64,000 nt of DNA, taken from Mangrovactinospora gilvigrisea. GTDB lineage: Bacteria; Actinomycetota; Actinomycetes; Streptomycetales; Streptomycetaceae. Below are positions 34,280-43,683 of the stretch, piece after piece. Position 1 is the stretch's first letter, and every line of letters begins with the position of its first letter. The stretch covers positions 1 through 64,000 of the forward strand of contig NZ_MLCF01000127.1 of assembly GCF_001879105.1 (NCBI RefSeq). The letters run 5' to 3'. The notes beneath the pieces were generated by a model. It was not told the DNA's origin. It worked only from the letters and a program-made list of their open reading frames with translations, and ran no database searches. The position numbers and the translations under genes are program-made.

Positions 34280-35191
34280 ATGCTGACGCTCGCCCCCTGG
34301 GACCCCGCCCGCGCGGACGAGGTGCGGCGCCTCCTCGGGCCGGCGCCCGACCACGGGGTGTCCTTCGGCCGCGGGCTGTGCCGGCCGGACTCCGACGGCT
34401 CCGGTCCGCGGCCGTTCGGCCGCGCCCGGCTGCTCCTGGACGGCGACGGTGCCCCGGTGGGCGTCGCCGCCGTGCGGGAGAACCCGGGGCACCCGTCCCG
34501 GCTGCGCGCCTATGTGGAGATCCGCCCCGACCACCGCCGCCGCGGCCTCGGCACCGCCGCACTGGCGGCGCTCGGGCGGCTCGCCGCGGCCGAGGACGGC
34601 CGCCGACTGCACGTCCGCTGCGTGCGCGGCACCGCGGGCCACCGCTTCACCGAGGCCAGCGGCGGCGTCGAGATCCAGCGTGCCCGCGAGCTGCGGCTGC
34701 GTCCCGCGGACCTCGGCCCGCCGCCCGGCGGCTGGAGCGTCTCCCGCCAGCTCGTCGGTCCCGGCACCCACATCCCCGAGGACTGCGTCCGCGCCTACCG
34801 CGACTCCTTCGCGGCCGGCCACCGCGACTGGAACCCCGCCCGGGAGCGGACCGTCGAGGACTGCCGTCGCGACTTCTTCACCGACATCCCCGCGGTCTTC
34901 CTCGCCGTGCGGCGGCCGGGCGACGGCTCCGTCGCCGGCGTCGCCTTCGTCGACCCGCCGGGCCTGGACGGTGAACTCTTCGGCCCGGACACCGGGTTCA
35001 GCGGGTGGCCCACCGACCTGGACGACCCCGACGGTCCGGCGATCGTCGCCGCCCTGCTGGCCGCGGCCGCCCGCGAGGCGCCGGACGGCGAGCTGGTCGC
35101 CGAGGTCGACGACGCCTTCCGGGCCACCGCCGCCGTCGTCGACCCCATCGTCCGCGAGGTCCTCCTGGACCTCGTCCACGCGCAGCTGTAG
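34280..35191 (+). CDS. GNAT-family N-acetyltransferase (tandem-domain length)
   Basis: A 303-residue acetyltransferase, about twice the length of a single GNAT domain. The N-terminal half has the acetyl-CoA pyrophosphate-binding motif RPDHRRRGLGTAAL (about 83-96). The C-terminal half looks like a degenerate second GNAT domain without that motif. ATG at 34280 was chosen at the start of homology; the frame continues upstream for about 26 Arg-rich codons that look non-coding. It follows copy 2 of the dehydrogenase by about 90 bp. The substrate is unknown. Confidence 0.75.
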   Translation: MLTLAPWDPARADEVRRLLGPAPDHGVSFGRGLCRPDSDGSGPRPFGRARLLLDGDGAPVGVAAVRENPGHPSRLRAYVEIRPDHRRRGLGTAALAALGRLAAAEDGRRLHVRCVRGTAGHRFTEASGGVEIQRARELRLRPADLGPPPGGWSVSRQLVGPGTHIPEDCVRAYRDSFAAGHRDWNPARERTVEDCRRDFFTDIPAVFLAVRRPGDGSVAGVAFVDPPGLDGELFGPDTGFSGWPTDLDDPDGPAIVAALLAAAAREAPDGELVAEVDDAFRATAAVVDPIVREVLLDLVHAQL

Positions 35192-35276
35192 CCCCTGCGG
35201 CTGCCCGGGGAACGGCGCGCCGGCCCCCGACCGACCGGCCTGAACCTCCCAGGGTGCCGATCCGCTACGTTGCGGG

Positions 35277-35426
35277 GGCCCCGTAGGGGCGCGGGGAACT
35301 GCGCGCCCGACCACGTCCGACCCGCCGCGTCCGCGTCGGGAGCCGACCCGCTCCGTCGAACGGGCCCCGTAGGGGCGCGGGGAACTGCGCGCCCGACCAC
35401 ATCCGGCCTGCCGCGTCCGCGCCGGC
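35277..35426 (+). repeat. Two tandem copies of the GGGGCGCGGGGAACTGCGCG intergenic repeat
   Basis: Copy A (35277-35340) and copy B (35363-35426) are direct repeats 86 bp apart. The first 38 bp are identical and the remaining 26 bp nearly so. The core is shared with sites at 32991, 40286 and 63841. They fill most of the 290-bp gap between the GNAT gene and the minus-strand D-2-hydroxyacid dehydrogenase, which holds no gene. This is a dispersed extragenic repeat of streptomycetes. Confidence 0.8.
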
Positions 35427-35481
35427 CCCAGCCGAGCACCGCACCGCACCGCACCGAAGCGCCGCGCGCGCCGCGCAGCGT

Positions 35482-36444
35482 TCAGCTCAGCACCCGCACC
35501 GGCTCGCCCGTCAGGAAGGCGGCGATGTCCTCCACCGCCTCGCCGTAGGAGAGCCGCAGGCCCTCGCCGGTGACGTAGCCCAGGTGCGGGGTGAGCACCG
35601 TGCGGTCCGGCTCCCAGCCGCGGACCGGGTCGTCGACGGCCAGCGGCTCGTCCTCGTAGACGTCGATGCCGACGCCGCCGAGCCGGCCCTCGCGCACCGC
35701 GTCGCCCAGCGCCTCCATGTCCACGATGGGCGCTCGCGAGGTGTTGACGAGGATCGCGGTGGGACGCATCAGCCCCAGCCGGCGCTCCCCGATCAGCCCG
35801 CGGGTCCGCTCGCTCAGCCGGGTGTGGATGGTGACCACGTCCGCCATCCGCAGCAGCTCGTCCAGGTCGGCGGCCTTCTGCACGCCCGCCTCCGCCGCCG
35901 CGGCCGGCGTCAGGTTCTGGCTCCAGGCCACCACGTTCATGCCGAACGCCTGCCCGATCGCCGCCACTTGCCGGCCCAGCCGCCCCAGCCCGATGACGCC
36001 CAGCGTCTTCCCGGAGAGCCCGACGCCCACCGTGTGCTGCCAGCGCCCCTCGCGGACCGCGCGGTCCTCCTCGGGGATGTGCCGCGCCACGCCCAGGATC
36101 AGACCCCAGGTCAGCTCCGCGGTCGGGGTCGGCGCCATCGCCGTCCCGCACACCGTGATGCCCAGCTCGCCGGCCGCCGCCACATCGATGGCCGCGTTCT
36201 TCATGCCGGTGGTGACCAGCAGCCGCAGCTCCGGCAGCCGGGCCAGCAGCTCCCGGGGGAACGCGGTCCGCTCGCGCATCGCCACCACGATCGGGTAGTC
36301 GGCGAGCTCCTTGACGATCTCGTCGGCGGTGCCCAGCGGATGCGGGTAGAACTCGACCTCCACGCCCTCCGGGAGCCTGCCCCAGTCGGCGGCCTCCTCG
36401 GCGACCCTCTGGTAGTCGTCCAGCACCGCCACCCGCACCGTCAT
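35482..36444 (-). CDS. D-2-hydroxyacid dehydrogenase (NAD-binding)
   Basis: A 320-residue D-isomer 2-hydroxyacid dehydrogenase. Landmarks: the nucleotide-binding GKTLGVIGLGRLGRQVA (about 147-163), the substrate Arg in LVNTSRAPIVD, a Glu in VYEDEPL, and the catalytic His in LTPHLGYVTG (about 293). It resembles phosphoglycerate dehydrogenase and hydroxypyruvate reductase relatives. ATG at 36444 is divergent from the amine oxidase gene at 36573. It may process 2-keto acids from the adjacent sugar locus, but this is only positional. Confidence 0.88.
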   Translation of the reverse strand: MTVRVAVLDDYQRVAEEAADWGRLPEGVEVEFYPHPLGTADEIVKELADYPIVVAMRERTAFPRELLARLPELRLLVTTGMKNAAIDVAAAGELGITVCGTAMAPTPTAELTWGLILGVARHIPEEDRAVREGRWQHTVGVGLSGKTLGVIGLGRLGRQVAAIGQAFGMNVVAWSQNLTPAAAAEAGVQKAADLDELLRMADVVTIHTRLSERTRGLIGERRLGLMRPTAILVNTSRAPIVDMEALGDAVREGRLGGVGIDVYEDEPLAVDDPVRGWEPDRTVLTPHLGYVTGEGLRLSYGEAVEDIAAFLTGEPVRVLS

Positions 36445-36572
36445 ACCGGTCGCCTCCCGGGAACCCGCGTTCCGAAACCTCGGCGTGATCTTCGAACGGA
36501 CGCACCGTAACACCGCTCCGGAATCGTCCCCACCCGCCACGCACACCACAACACCTCTAAGGCGGGCCCCAG

Positions 36573-38216
36573 ATGGCAGATACCGGTCGCCGTACGCCAG
36601 ACTCCCACAGCGCCACCGCACCCGGCAGCAGCCGCCGCAGCTTCCTGCGCTCCGTCGGCGTCACCGGCGGCGCGGGCGCCCTCTTCGCCACCATGGGCGC
36701 GCTCGGCCTCGCGCCCACCGCGCGGGCCGCCGCCGCGCCGCGCTTCACCGCCCCCGCCCGCTCGGACTTCACCCTCACCGGGCGCGCCGCCGCCAAGGTC
36801 GTCGTCCTCGGCGGCGGCATCGCCGGCCTCACCACCGCCTACGAACTCGGCAAGGCCGGCTACGACTGCACCGTCCTGGAGGCCCGGGACTTCGCCGGCG
36901 GGCGCAACACCACCATCCGCGGCGGCTCCCGCATCACCGACCTGGACGGCCACACCCAGACCGCGGCCTTCTCCGACGGCCAGTACATGAACGCCGGGCC
37001 CGCGCGCCTCGCCCAGTGGATGGTCACCCTCGACTACTGCCGGGAACTCGGCGTCCCCGTCGAGGTGTTCACCAACACCAACGGCTCCGCCTACATCTAC
37101 AACGAGGGTGCCGGCATGACGGCCCCGCAGCGCTACCGCACCGCCAAGGCGGACGTCTACGGGTACGTCTCCGAGCTGCTCGCCAAGGCCACCGACCAGG
37201 GCGCCCTCGACAAGCAGCTGACGGCCGACGACAAGGAGCGGCTGCTGGCCTTCCTGGAGGACTTCGGCGACCTCGGGGCGAAGGCCGACGGGTATCCCTA
37301 CACCGGCTCCGCGCGCCGCGGCTACAGCACCGACCCGGGCGCGGCCGGCACCCCCGGCACCGTGCTGGGCGACGTCCCCACCGCCTCCGAGGTGTTCGCC
37401 TCGCAGGTGGGCCGCACCTTCACCTTCGAGTTCGAGTACGACCAGGCCATGCTGATGTTCCAGCCCGTCGGCGGGATGGACCGGATACCGGCGGCGTTCG
37501 TCCGCGCCATCGGCGCGCACAAGGTGCGCACCGGCTGCGCCGTCACCTCGGTCTCGACCACCGGCTCGGGCGTCACCGTCACCTACACCGCGGGCGGCCG
37601 CGAGCGCGCGCTCACCGCCGACTTCGCCGTCGCCGCACTGCCGCCGCACCTGATGGCGCGGATTCCGCACAACCTCGGCCCGGACGTCCAGACGGCGCTG
37701 AAGGCCGTCACCCCGTCCAACGCCGGCAAGATCGGGCTGGAGTACCGCAGCCGCTGGTGGGAGAGCGCCGACCGGATCTACGGCGGCATCACCGAGACCG
37801 ATATGGACCTCGACCACATCTGGTACCCGTCGCACGGCTACCACGACCGACGCGGGCTGCTGATCGGCTACTACAACACCGGCGCCCATGCGAACGCCTA
37901 TGCGGCGCTGACCCCGGCCGAGCGGCAGGCGCGGGCGCTGGCCCAGGGCATGAAGATCCACGGGGCGAAGTACCGCGACGAGTTCGCGGCCGGCTTCTCC
38001 ATCGCCTGGTCGCGCACCCCGCACCTGGAGGGCGCCTGGCACTCGATGCAGGGCGGCGGCCCCGACGCGGCGGTCTACGCCCCGCTCAACCGCCCCGCCG
38101 GGCGCGTCTACTTCGCCGGCGACTACCTCTCCTACATGGACGCCTGGCAGCACGGCGCGATCTGCTCGGCCCGCAAGGCCGTCACCGCGCTCCACCAGAG
38201 GGTGCTGTCGTCCTGA
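36573..38216 (+). CDS. Tat-exported flavin monoamine oxidase
   Basis: A 547-residue amine oxidase. The N-terminus has a twin-arginine signal ([20 protein letters not shown], cleavage near ARA about residue 52). The FAD-binding motif [20 protein letters not shown] lies near 76-95, and the C-terminal FAD block [20 protein letters not shown] near 510. It would oxidise an amine or L-amino acid outside the membrane, giving H2O2 and NH3. ATG at 36573 begins the Tat signal. The stop is 28 bp before coaE. Confidence 0.9.
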   Translation: MADTGRRTPDSHSATAPGSSRRSFLRSVGVTGGAGALFATMGALGLAPTARAAAAPRFTAPARSDFTLTGRAAAKVVVLGGGIAGLTTAYELGKAGYDCTVLEARDFAGGRNTTIRGGSRITDLDGHTQTAAFSDGQYMNAGPARLAQWMVTLDYCRELGVPVEVFTNTNGSAYIYNEGAGMTAPQRYRTAKADVYGYVSELLAKATDQGALDKQLTADDKERLLAFLEDFGDLGAKADGYPYTGSARRGYSTDPGAAGTPGTVLGDVPTASEVFASQVGRTFTFEFEYDQAMLMFQPVGGMDRIPAAFVRAIGAHKVRTGCAVTSVSTTGSGVTVTYTAGGRERALTADFAVAALPPHLMARIPHNLGPDVQTALKAVTPSNAGKIGLEYRSRWWESADRIYGGITETDMDLDHIWYPSHGYHDRRGLLIGYYNTGAHANAYAALTPAERQARALAQGMKIHGAKYRDEFAAGFSIAWSRTPHLEGAWHSMQGGGPDAAVYAPLNRPAGRVYFAGDYLSYMDAWQHGAICSARKAVTALHQRVLSS

Positions 38217-38244
38217 GGAGTGCCGGAGCCGTAGCCTGAGGCGC

Positions 38245-38847
38245 ATGTTGAACGTCGGCCTCACGGGCGGAATCGGCTCCGGCAAGAGCACCGTCTCGCA
38301 AGCGCTCGCCGCCCGCGGCGCGATCCTGATCGACTCGGACGTCCTGGCGCGCGAGGTCGTCGCACCCGGGACGGACGGCCTCGCCGCCGTCGTCGCCGAG
38401 TTCGGCGCCGCCGTCCTCGCCCCCGACGGCAGCCTGGACCGGCCCGCGCTGGGCGCCGTCGTCTTCGCCGACGAGACGCGGCGCGCCGCCCTCAACGCGA
38501 TCGTCCACCCCCGGGTGCGGGCCCGGTCCGCCGAGATCGCCGCCGCGGCCGGCCCCGGGGACGTCGTCGTCAACGACATTCCGCTGCTCGTCGAGACCGG
38601 CCTCGCCGACCGCTTCGAGGTGGTGGTGGTCGTGGACGCCGCCGACGAGGTGCGGCTGCGCCGCCTCGCCGAGTCCCGCGGGATGTCCGCCGAGGAGGCC
38701 CGGGCGCGGATGTCCGCGCAGGCCACCCGCGAGGAGCGGCTCGCCGCCGCCGACGTCGTCCTGGACAACAACGGCACGCCCGAGGAGCTGGAGGCGCAGG
38801 TCGACCGGCTCTGGAAGCAGCTGCGCGAGCGCGCCGCCGCCGCGTGA
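38245..38847 (+). CDS. coaE: Dephospho-CoA kinase
   Basis: A 200-residue P-loop kinase that phosphorylates dephospho-CoA in the last step of coenzyme A synthesis. Walker A is [12 protein letters not shown] (residues 5-16), followed by [10 protein letters not shown]. The lid and CoA-binding blocks [13 protein letters not shown] and [23 protein letters not shown] (listed in two parts: [12 protein letters not shown], then [11 protein letters not shown]) are intact. Its length is normal for the family. ATG at 38245 lies close after the amine oxidase stop. Confidence 0.95.
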   Translation: MLNVGLTGGIGSGKSTVSQALAARGAILIDSDVLAREVVAPGTDGLAAVVAEFGAAVLAPDGSLDRPALGAVVFADETRRAALNAIVHPRVRARSAEIAAAAGPGDVVVNDIPLLVETGLADRFEVVVVVDAADEVRLRRLAESRGMSAEEARARMSAQATREERLAAADVVLDNNGTPEELEAQVDRLWKQLRERAAAA

Positions 38848-38996
38848 CCATGCGCCCGGGGGCATAACCCGGCAGCGACCGCCCCCTCGCTCCTTGTAGA
38901 GTCTGGGAGCGTTGGAACGGACCGGCGGGATTCCGGCACCTGCGACCGTCGGCCCAGGCGAATGCCGCATGCCGAATGGCGAATGGACGACACATC

Positions 38997-40271
38997 GTGA
39001 CGACGCGCACCCCCACCCCCGCCGACCTCCCGGCCGCGCAGACGGCGTTCCGCGCCCTCGTCGACCGCGGGCTCAAGCTCGACCTCACCCGAGGCAAGCC
39101 CGCCGCCGACCAGCTCGACCTCTCGAACGACCTGCTCGGCTTCCCGGGCAGGGCCACGTTCTCCGACGCGGCCGGCACCGACCTGCGCAACTACGGCGGC
39201 CCGGCCGGCCTGCCCGAGCTGCGCGCGCTCTTCGCCCCGTTCCTCCAGGTCCCGGCCGACCGGCTGCTGGCGCTCGGCAACTCCAGCCTCACCGTGATGC
39301 ACGACACCGTGGTGCACGCGCTGCTCTCCGAGATCCCCGGCGCCAAGCGCCGCTGGGTGGAGGAGCAGGCCGACACGGGCATCGCGTTCCTCTGCCCGGT
39401 CCCCGGCTACGACCGGCACTTCTCCATCTGCGAGCGGTTCGGGATCGACATGATCCCGGTGCCGATGACGCCCGACGGCCCGGACATGGACGTCGTCGAG
39501 CGCCTCGCCGCCTCCGAGCCGCGCATCAAGGGCATCTGGTGCGTGCCGAAGTACAGCAACCCCGACGGCGCGGTCTACAGCGACGCCACGGTGCGCCGCC
39601 TCGCCGAGATGCCGACCGCCGCGCCGGACTTCCGGATCTTCTGGGACAACGCCTACGCCGTCCACCACCTCACCGAGGAGGAGGTGGAGATCGCCGACAT
39701 CCTCGCCGAGTGCGAGGCCGCCGGGCACGCCGACCGCGCGTTCGTCTTCGGCTCCACCTCGAAGGTGACGTTCGCCAGCGCGGGCGTCGCGTTCTTCGGC
39801 TCCTCGCGGGCCAACGTGGAGTGGCTGCAGTCCAAGCTCGCCAAGAGCACCATCGGCCCCGACAAGGTCAACCAGCTGCGGCACGTCATCTTCCTGCGCG
39901 ACGGCGACGGCCTGCGCGCGCTGATGGCGCGCCACCGCGCACTGCTCGCGCCGAAGTTCGAGGCCGTCGACCGGATCCTCACCGAGCGCCTGGGCGCCTC
40001 CGGCGAGGGCCCGGGGGAGTGGACGAACCCCAAGGGCGGCTACTTCATCAGCCTGCGCGTCCCCGAGGGCTGCGCGGCGCGGGTGGTGGCGCTGGCGAAG
40101 GAGGCCGGCATCGCCCTCACCCCGGCCGGTGCGACGCACCCATACGGCCAGGACCCCGAGGACCGCACCATCCGCCTCGCCCCGACCTTCGCCACCCTGG
40201 CGGACGTCGAGGCCGCGGTCGACGGCGTCGCCACCTGCGTCCAGCTCGCCGCCGCCGAAAAGGCCGTCTGA
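38997..40271 (+). CDS. PF12897-type aspartate aminotransferase
   Basis: A 424-residue fold-type I aminotransferase. The N-terminal LKLDLTRGKPAADQLDLS is diagnostic of the PF12897 group, a separate aspartate aminotransferase class described structurally in Corynebacterium. The PLP Lys is in GSTSKVTFAS (about K256), with WDNAYAVHHL upstream as the PLP-Asp/Asn region. The start is uncertain: GTG at 38997 or ATG at 38976. A TAGAGT hexamer upstream near 38896 could be a -10 element. It converges with the TRM11-like methyltransferase gene. Confidence 0.85.
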   Translation: MTTRTPTPADLPAAQTAFRALVDRGLKLDLTRGKPAADQLDLSNDLLGFPGRATFSDAAGTDLRNYGGPAGLPELRALFAPFLQVPADRLLALGNSSLTVMHDTVVHALLSEIPGAKRRWVEEQADTGIAFLCPVPGYDRHFSICERFGIDMIPVPMTPDGPDMDVVERLAASEPRIKGIWCVPKYSNPDGAVYSDATVRRLAEMPTAAPDFRIFWDNAYAVHHLTEEEVEIADILAECEAAGHADRAFVFGSTSKVTFASAGVAFFGSSRANVEWLQSKLAKSTIGPDKVNQLRHVIFLRDGDGLRALMARHRALLAPKFEAVDRILTERLGASGEGPGEWTNPKGGYFISLRVPEGCAARVVALAKEAGIALTPAGATHPYGQDPEDRTIRLAPTFATLADVEAAVDGVATCVQLAAAEKAV

Positions 40272-40277
40272 GGACGC

Positions 40278-40310
40278 GCCCCGTCAGGGGCGCGGGGAAC
40301 CGCGCGAGCG
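40278..40310 (+). repeat. GGGGCGCGGGGAAC dispersed repeat copy
   Basis: The stretch contains CAGGGGCGCGGGGAACCGCG, matching the repeats at 32991, 35287, 35371 and 63841. It sits just after the aminotransferase stop in a short convergent intergenic gap. Confidence 0.7.
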
Positions 40311-40322
40311 AGCCGCGCGGAC

Positions 40323-40357
40323 CCGCCGCGGGGCAGGCACCGCGCCCCCCGCGGCGG
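40323..40357. terminator. GC-rich hairpin terminator between convergent genes
   Basis: CCGCCGCGGGG (40323-40333) and CCCCGCGGCGG (40347-40357) form a perfect 11-bp stem with a 13-base loop. It lies between the plus-strand aminotransferase and the minus-strand methyltransferase. Confidence 0.6.
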
Positions 40358-40365
40358 CACCGCCC

Positions 40366-41442
40366 TCAGCCGCGCCGCGGCCGCCGCGCGACGACCAGAT
40401 CCCGGTCGATCGCCTGGTCGACCCGGTGGCGGAACCCCGCCTCCGGGCCGGCCACCGGCGTAAGCCCCGCCTCCGCGAGCAGCTCCGCGACGGCGTCCCC
40501 GCTCGCGGTGTGGGTGTTGAAGGAGACCCCCACCGCGCCGCCGGGCCGCACCAGCGCGGCCCACACCGGCGCCGCCTCGGCCAGCAGCTCCAGCGGACGG
40601 CGGGCCAGCCCGCCGCCCCGCACCGTGCTGCCGTGCTGGACGCCGTACGGCGCGTCCGCCACCACCAGGTCGAACGCCGCGGGACGCCAGAACTCCGCGG
40701 CCCGCAGGGTGTCCGCGTGGACGACGTCCACCGTCCGCACCTCGCCGGCCCGGTACTGCTCCTTGCTGAGCCCGAACTCGGCCTCGAAGCGCCGCCCCAG
40801 CCGCTCCTTGTTGCGGCGGATCGGCTGCACGCCCGCCTTGTGCTTCATCCGCTTGTCCTTGAGCCAGGTGCGCAGGAACGTGGCGTAGGCGTCGAAGTCC
40901 TTGCCGTCCACGTCCATCCCGGCCGCGTCCCAGCCGTACATCAGCACCTGGTTGAGGGTGGTGCCGCGGCCGCACATCGGGTCGAGCACCCGCAGCGGGC
41001 GGCGCAGCATCGCGGTCGGGTCGTCCATCGCCAGCGCGGTGGCGTTCAGCAGCAGCTTGGTGAACTGCTCGTTGGTCTTGCCGACGTACTTCTGAATGGT
41101 GATCAGGTCGTCGTCTAGGGTGTCCAGCCGCTCCAGCGCGACGGGCCGCAGCAGTGTGTCGTCACCCTCGCCGACCAGCTCGAAGAGCGCGTAGAGCGAG
41201 GAGAGGTTGGACAGCGCCCGCACCGCCTCCGCGTCCAGCGTGCCGCCGTCGGCCCGGAACCCCAGGTAGGGGACGCCGCCGATGGTGTGCTCGCCGATCT
41301 CCGACAGACGCCCGCCGAGCAGCGCGCGCCCGAAGAGCTCCAGCTCGCCGGCGGCCATCCGGGGCGCGGTCTTGGTGTAGACGCGATTGCTGGACGGGGC
41401 GATCAGCGCGGCGTAGCCGCGCGGTGACGTGCTCTCGGGCAT
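40366..41442 (-). CDS. TRM11-like SAM-dependent methyltransferase
   Basis: A 358-residue protein with a THUMP-like or N-terminal accessory region (about 1-130) and a class I methyltransferase domain. The SAM motif VLDPMCGRGTTLNQVL is near residue 150, and the catalytic-type motif DAPYGVQHG near 260 corresponds to the (D/N)PPY motif of amino-group methyltransferases, with Ala in the second place. The TRM11 family methylates guanosine in RNA; whether this member acts on RNA is inference. ATG at 41442 begins MPESTSPRGY. Confidence 0.75.
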   Translation of the reverse strand: MPESTSPRGYAALIAPSSNRVYTKTAPRMAAGELELFGRALLGGRLSEIGEHTIGGVPYLGFRADGGTLDAEAVRALSNLSSLYALFELVGEGDDTLLRPVALERLDTLDDDLITIQKYVGKTNEQFTKLLLNATALAMDDPTAMLRRPLRVLDPMCGRGTTLNQVLMYGWDAAGMDVDGKDFDAYATFLRTWLKDKRMKHKAGVQPIRRNKERLGRRFEAEFGLSKEQYRAGEVRTVDVVHADTLRAAEFWRPAAFDLVVADAPYGVQHGSTVRGGGLARRPLELLAEAAPVWAALVRPGGAVGVSFNTHTASGDAVAELLAEAGLTPVAGPEAGFRHRVDQAIDRDLVVARRPRRG

Positions 41443-41567
41443 GGGTGGGCGCTCGCTCTGACGGGGGATCGGGAATCCCCCGGATCCTACCGGAGCCGCC
41501 CGCCGCGGCCGCGCAACCGTCCAACCCCCTCGCGGCCGCGCAGCGTCCGGCTGGGGTGCCGCAGCGT

Positions 41568-43196
41568 TCAGCGCCGCCGAAGCTCCTCCCCGACCATCCG
41601 CCGCACCGCATCCGCCAACCCGTGATGCAGCGCCGCCCGCCTCGCCACCGCCGGATCCCGCCGCAACTCCGCAACCAGCGCCACGCACAGCGCCAGCATC
41701 ACCACCACGAACGGCAGCGCCACCAGAATCGTCGCCGACTGCAGCGACCCCAGTCCGCCCGCCACCAGCAACCCGGCCGCGACCGCGGCCATCAGCACGC
41801 CCCACCCCACCACCAGCCAGTTCTTCGGGTGCGCGGCCCCCCTGCTGGTGAGCGACCCCATCACCAGCGACGCCGAGTCCGCGCTGGTCACGAAGTACGC
41901 CATCACCAGGATCATGGCGATCCAGGACATCACCGTGGAGATCGGCAGCGCGTGCAGCAGCCCGAAGAGCGACGCCTCCGGCCCCTCCTTCGCCGCCGAC
42001 GCCAGATCGGCCTTCCCCGTCATGTGCAGCCGCAGCGCGCTGCCGCCCAGCACCGAGAACCACAGCACGGACGCCCCGGAGGGGATCAGCAGCACCCCGA
42101 TGAGGAACTCCCGCACCGTCCGGCCGCGCGAGATCCGTGCGATGAAGGTGCCCACGAACGGCGCCCAGGACATCCACCACGCCCAGTAGAAGATCGTCCA
42201 GCTGCCCAGCCAGTCGACGCCGCCGAAGGCGCCCGTCGCGGTGGCCATCGGGATGAGATGGAAGAGGTAGGCGCCGACCCCGGAGGGGATGAGGTCGAGC
42301 AGATAGACCGTCGGGCCGAGCACGAAGACGAAGACCACCAGCACCGCCGCCAGCACCAGGTTGCCCGTGGAGAGCCACTTCACCCCGCGGTGGATCCCGC
42401 TGAACGCCGAGCCGACGAAGGCCGCCGAGAGCACCGCGATGATGATCAGCTCCACCGTGAGGCTGTCCTTGACCCCGGCGGTGAGGTCGAGGCCGCGGGC
42501 CACCTGGAGGGCGCCGAGCCCCAGGCTGGTGGCGGTGCCGAAAACGGTGGCGAAGACCGCCAGCAGGTCGATCACCCGCCCCGGCCAGCCGTCCGCCCGG
42601 CGCGCCCCCAGCAGCGGGACGAAGACCGAACTCAGCCGGTTGCTGCGGCCTTTGCGGTAGGCGGAGTAGGCGAGGGCGAGGCCGGTGACGCCGTAGATCG
42701 CCCAGGGGTGCAGCGTCCAGTGGAAGAAGGAGTACTCCAGCGCGGCCTGCGCCGCGGCCGCCGTCCCGGGCCGGGCGCCGCTCGCCGGCGGGGGAGTGAA
42801 GAAGTGCGTCAGCGGCTCGCCGACGCCGTAGAAGAGCAGGCCGATGCCCATCCCGGCGCTGAACATCATGGCGATCCAGGCCAGGTTGCCGAACTCCGGG
42901 CGGTCGTCGTCCGCGCCGAGCCGGACGCGGCCGTACCGGCCGAAGGCCAGCACCACGCAGGCGACCACGAACAGGTCCGCGGCGATGACGAAGAGCCAGG
43001 CGAAGTTGCGCAGCACCCAGGCGAGCGCGGTGGCGGTGGCGGTCTCGAAGGAGTGCTTGCCGAGGACGGCCCAGAGCACCACCGCGGCGACCGCGGCCGC
43101 GCCGATCACCACGGTGGGGATGTCCGGCGGATGTGCCCCGGACTCCTCGCCGGGGGCGTTAGGACCGGGCTCGTTGCGGGATGTCGCGCTGCTCAC
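41568..43196 (-). CDS. BCCT-family transporter (betaine/choline/carnitine)
   Basis: A 542-residue transporter with about 12 helices. BCCT signatures are present: the MGIGLLFYGVGEPLTHF stretch and the Trp-rich segment YWAWWMSWAPFVGTFIARIS followed by GRTVREF. Such transporters import quaternary ammonium osmolytes with Na+ or H+. I chose GTG at 43196; a TTG three codons upstream is also possible. The C-terminus is Arg-rich. A small membrane protein is encoded just upstream on the same strand. Confidence 0.9.
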   Translation of the reverse strand: MSSATSRNEPGPNAPGEESGAHPPDIPTVVIGAAAVAAVVLWAVLGKHSFETATATALAWVLRNFAWLFVIAADLFVVACVVLAFGRYGRVRLGADDDRPEFGNLAWIAMMFSAGMGIGLLFYGVGEPLTHFFTPPPASGARPGTAAAAQAALEYSFFHWTLHPWAIYGVTGLALAYSAYRKGRSNRLSSVFVPLLGARRADGWPGRVIDLLAVFATVFGTATSLGLGALQVARGLDLTAGVKDSLTVELIIIAVLSAAFVGSAFSGIHRGVKWLSTGNLVLAAVLVVFVFVLGPTVYLLDLIPSGVGAYLFHLIPMATATGAFGGVDWLGSWTIFYWAWWMSWAPFVGTFIARISRGRTVREFLIGVLLIPSGASVLWFSVLGGSALRLHMTGKADLASAAKEGPEASLFGLLHALPISTVMSWIAMILVMAYFVTSADSASLVMGSLTSRGAAHPKNWLVVGWGVLMAAVAAGLLVAGGLGSLQSATILVALPFVVVMLALCVALVAELRRDPAVARRAALHHGLADAVRRMVGEELRRR

Positions 43197-43304
43197 AGGG
43201 AGCAACTATGTCGGCATTCGCGGAACTTGTCCGGAATGAAACCCTTGTCGGCGCGTCCTCCGCGCCCTCCGCTGCGTCGACGTCAGCGCGCCACGTCCGT
43301 CACA

Positions 43305-43550
43305 TCAGAACGCGCGGCCCGGCCGCTTGCGGAACTGCCGGGCCAGCGGCCGCACCAGCGCCTCGAACTCCCGCTGCTCCGCCAGCGTCAGCGGCACCGC
43401 GTCGTGCGCGCCGGCGGCATCCACCACCATCCGCCACCCCTGCCTTCGCGGTGCCAGCATCGCCTCGGCGGCCAGCCAGACGATGCAGGAGAGCGCGGTC
43501 GCCGCGGCGATGGCGGCGAAGATGTAGTTCGGGGTGGAGAGGGTGCTCAC
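43305..43550 (-). CDS. Small membrane protein next to the BCCT gene
   Basis: An 81-residue protein with one transmembrane helix (about 9-30) and a polar, Arg-containing C-terminal part. It begins with GTG (MSTLSTPNYIFAAIA). I do not recognise the family. It lies about 110 bp upstream of the BCCT gene on the same strand and could be coexpressed with it. Confidence 0.5.
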   Translation of the reverse strand: MSTLSTPNYIFAAIAAATALSCIVWLAAEAMLAPRRQGWRMVVDAAGAHDAVPLTLAEQREFEALVRPLARQFRKRPGRAF

Positions 43551-43683
43551 GGCGGGGATCCTCCCGGGGACTCGGCGAGGGGGCTTCCCCTGGGACTTTA
43601 GTCCCCGATCCTGGGAATATGATCAGAACCCCCGCGTGAGCATGGTTACTTCACCGCAATTGTTCGCATCTCCGTGCGGGATC

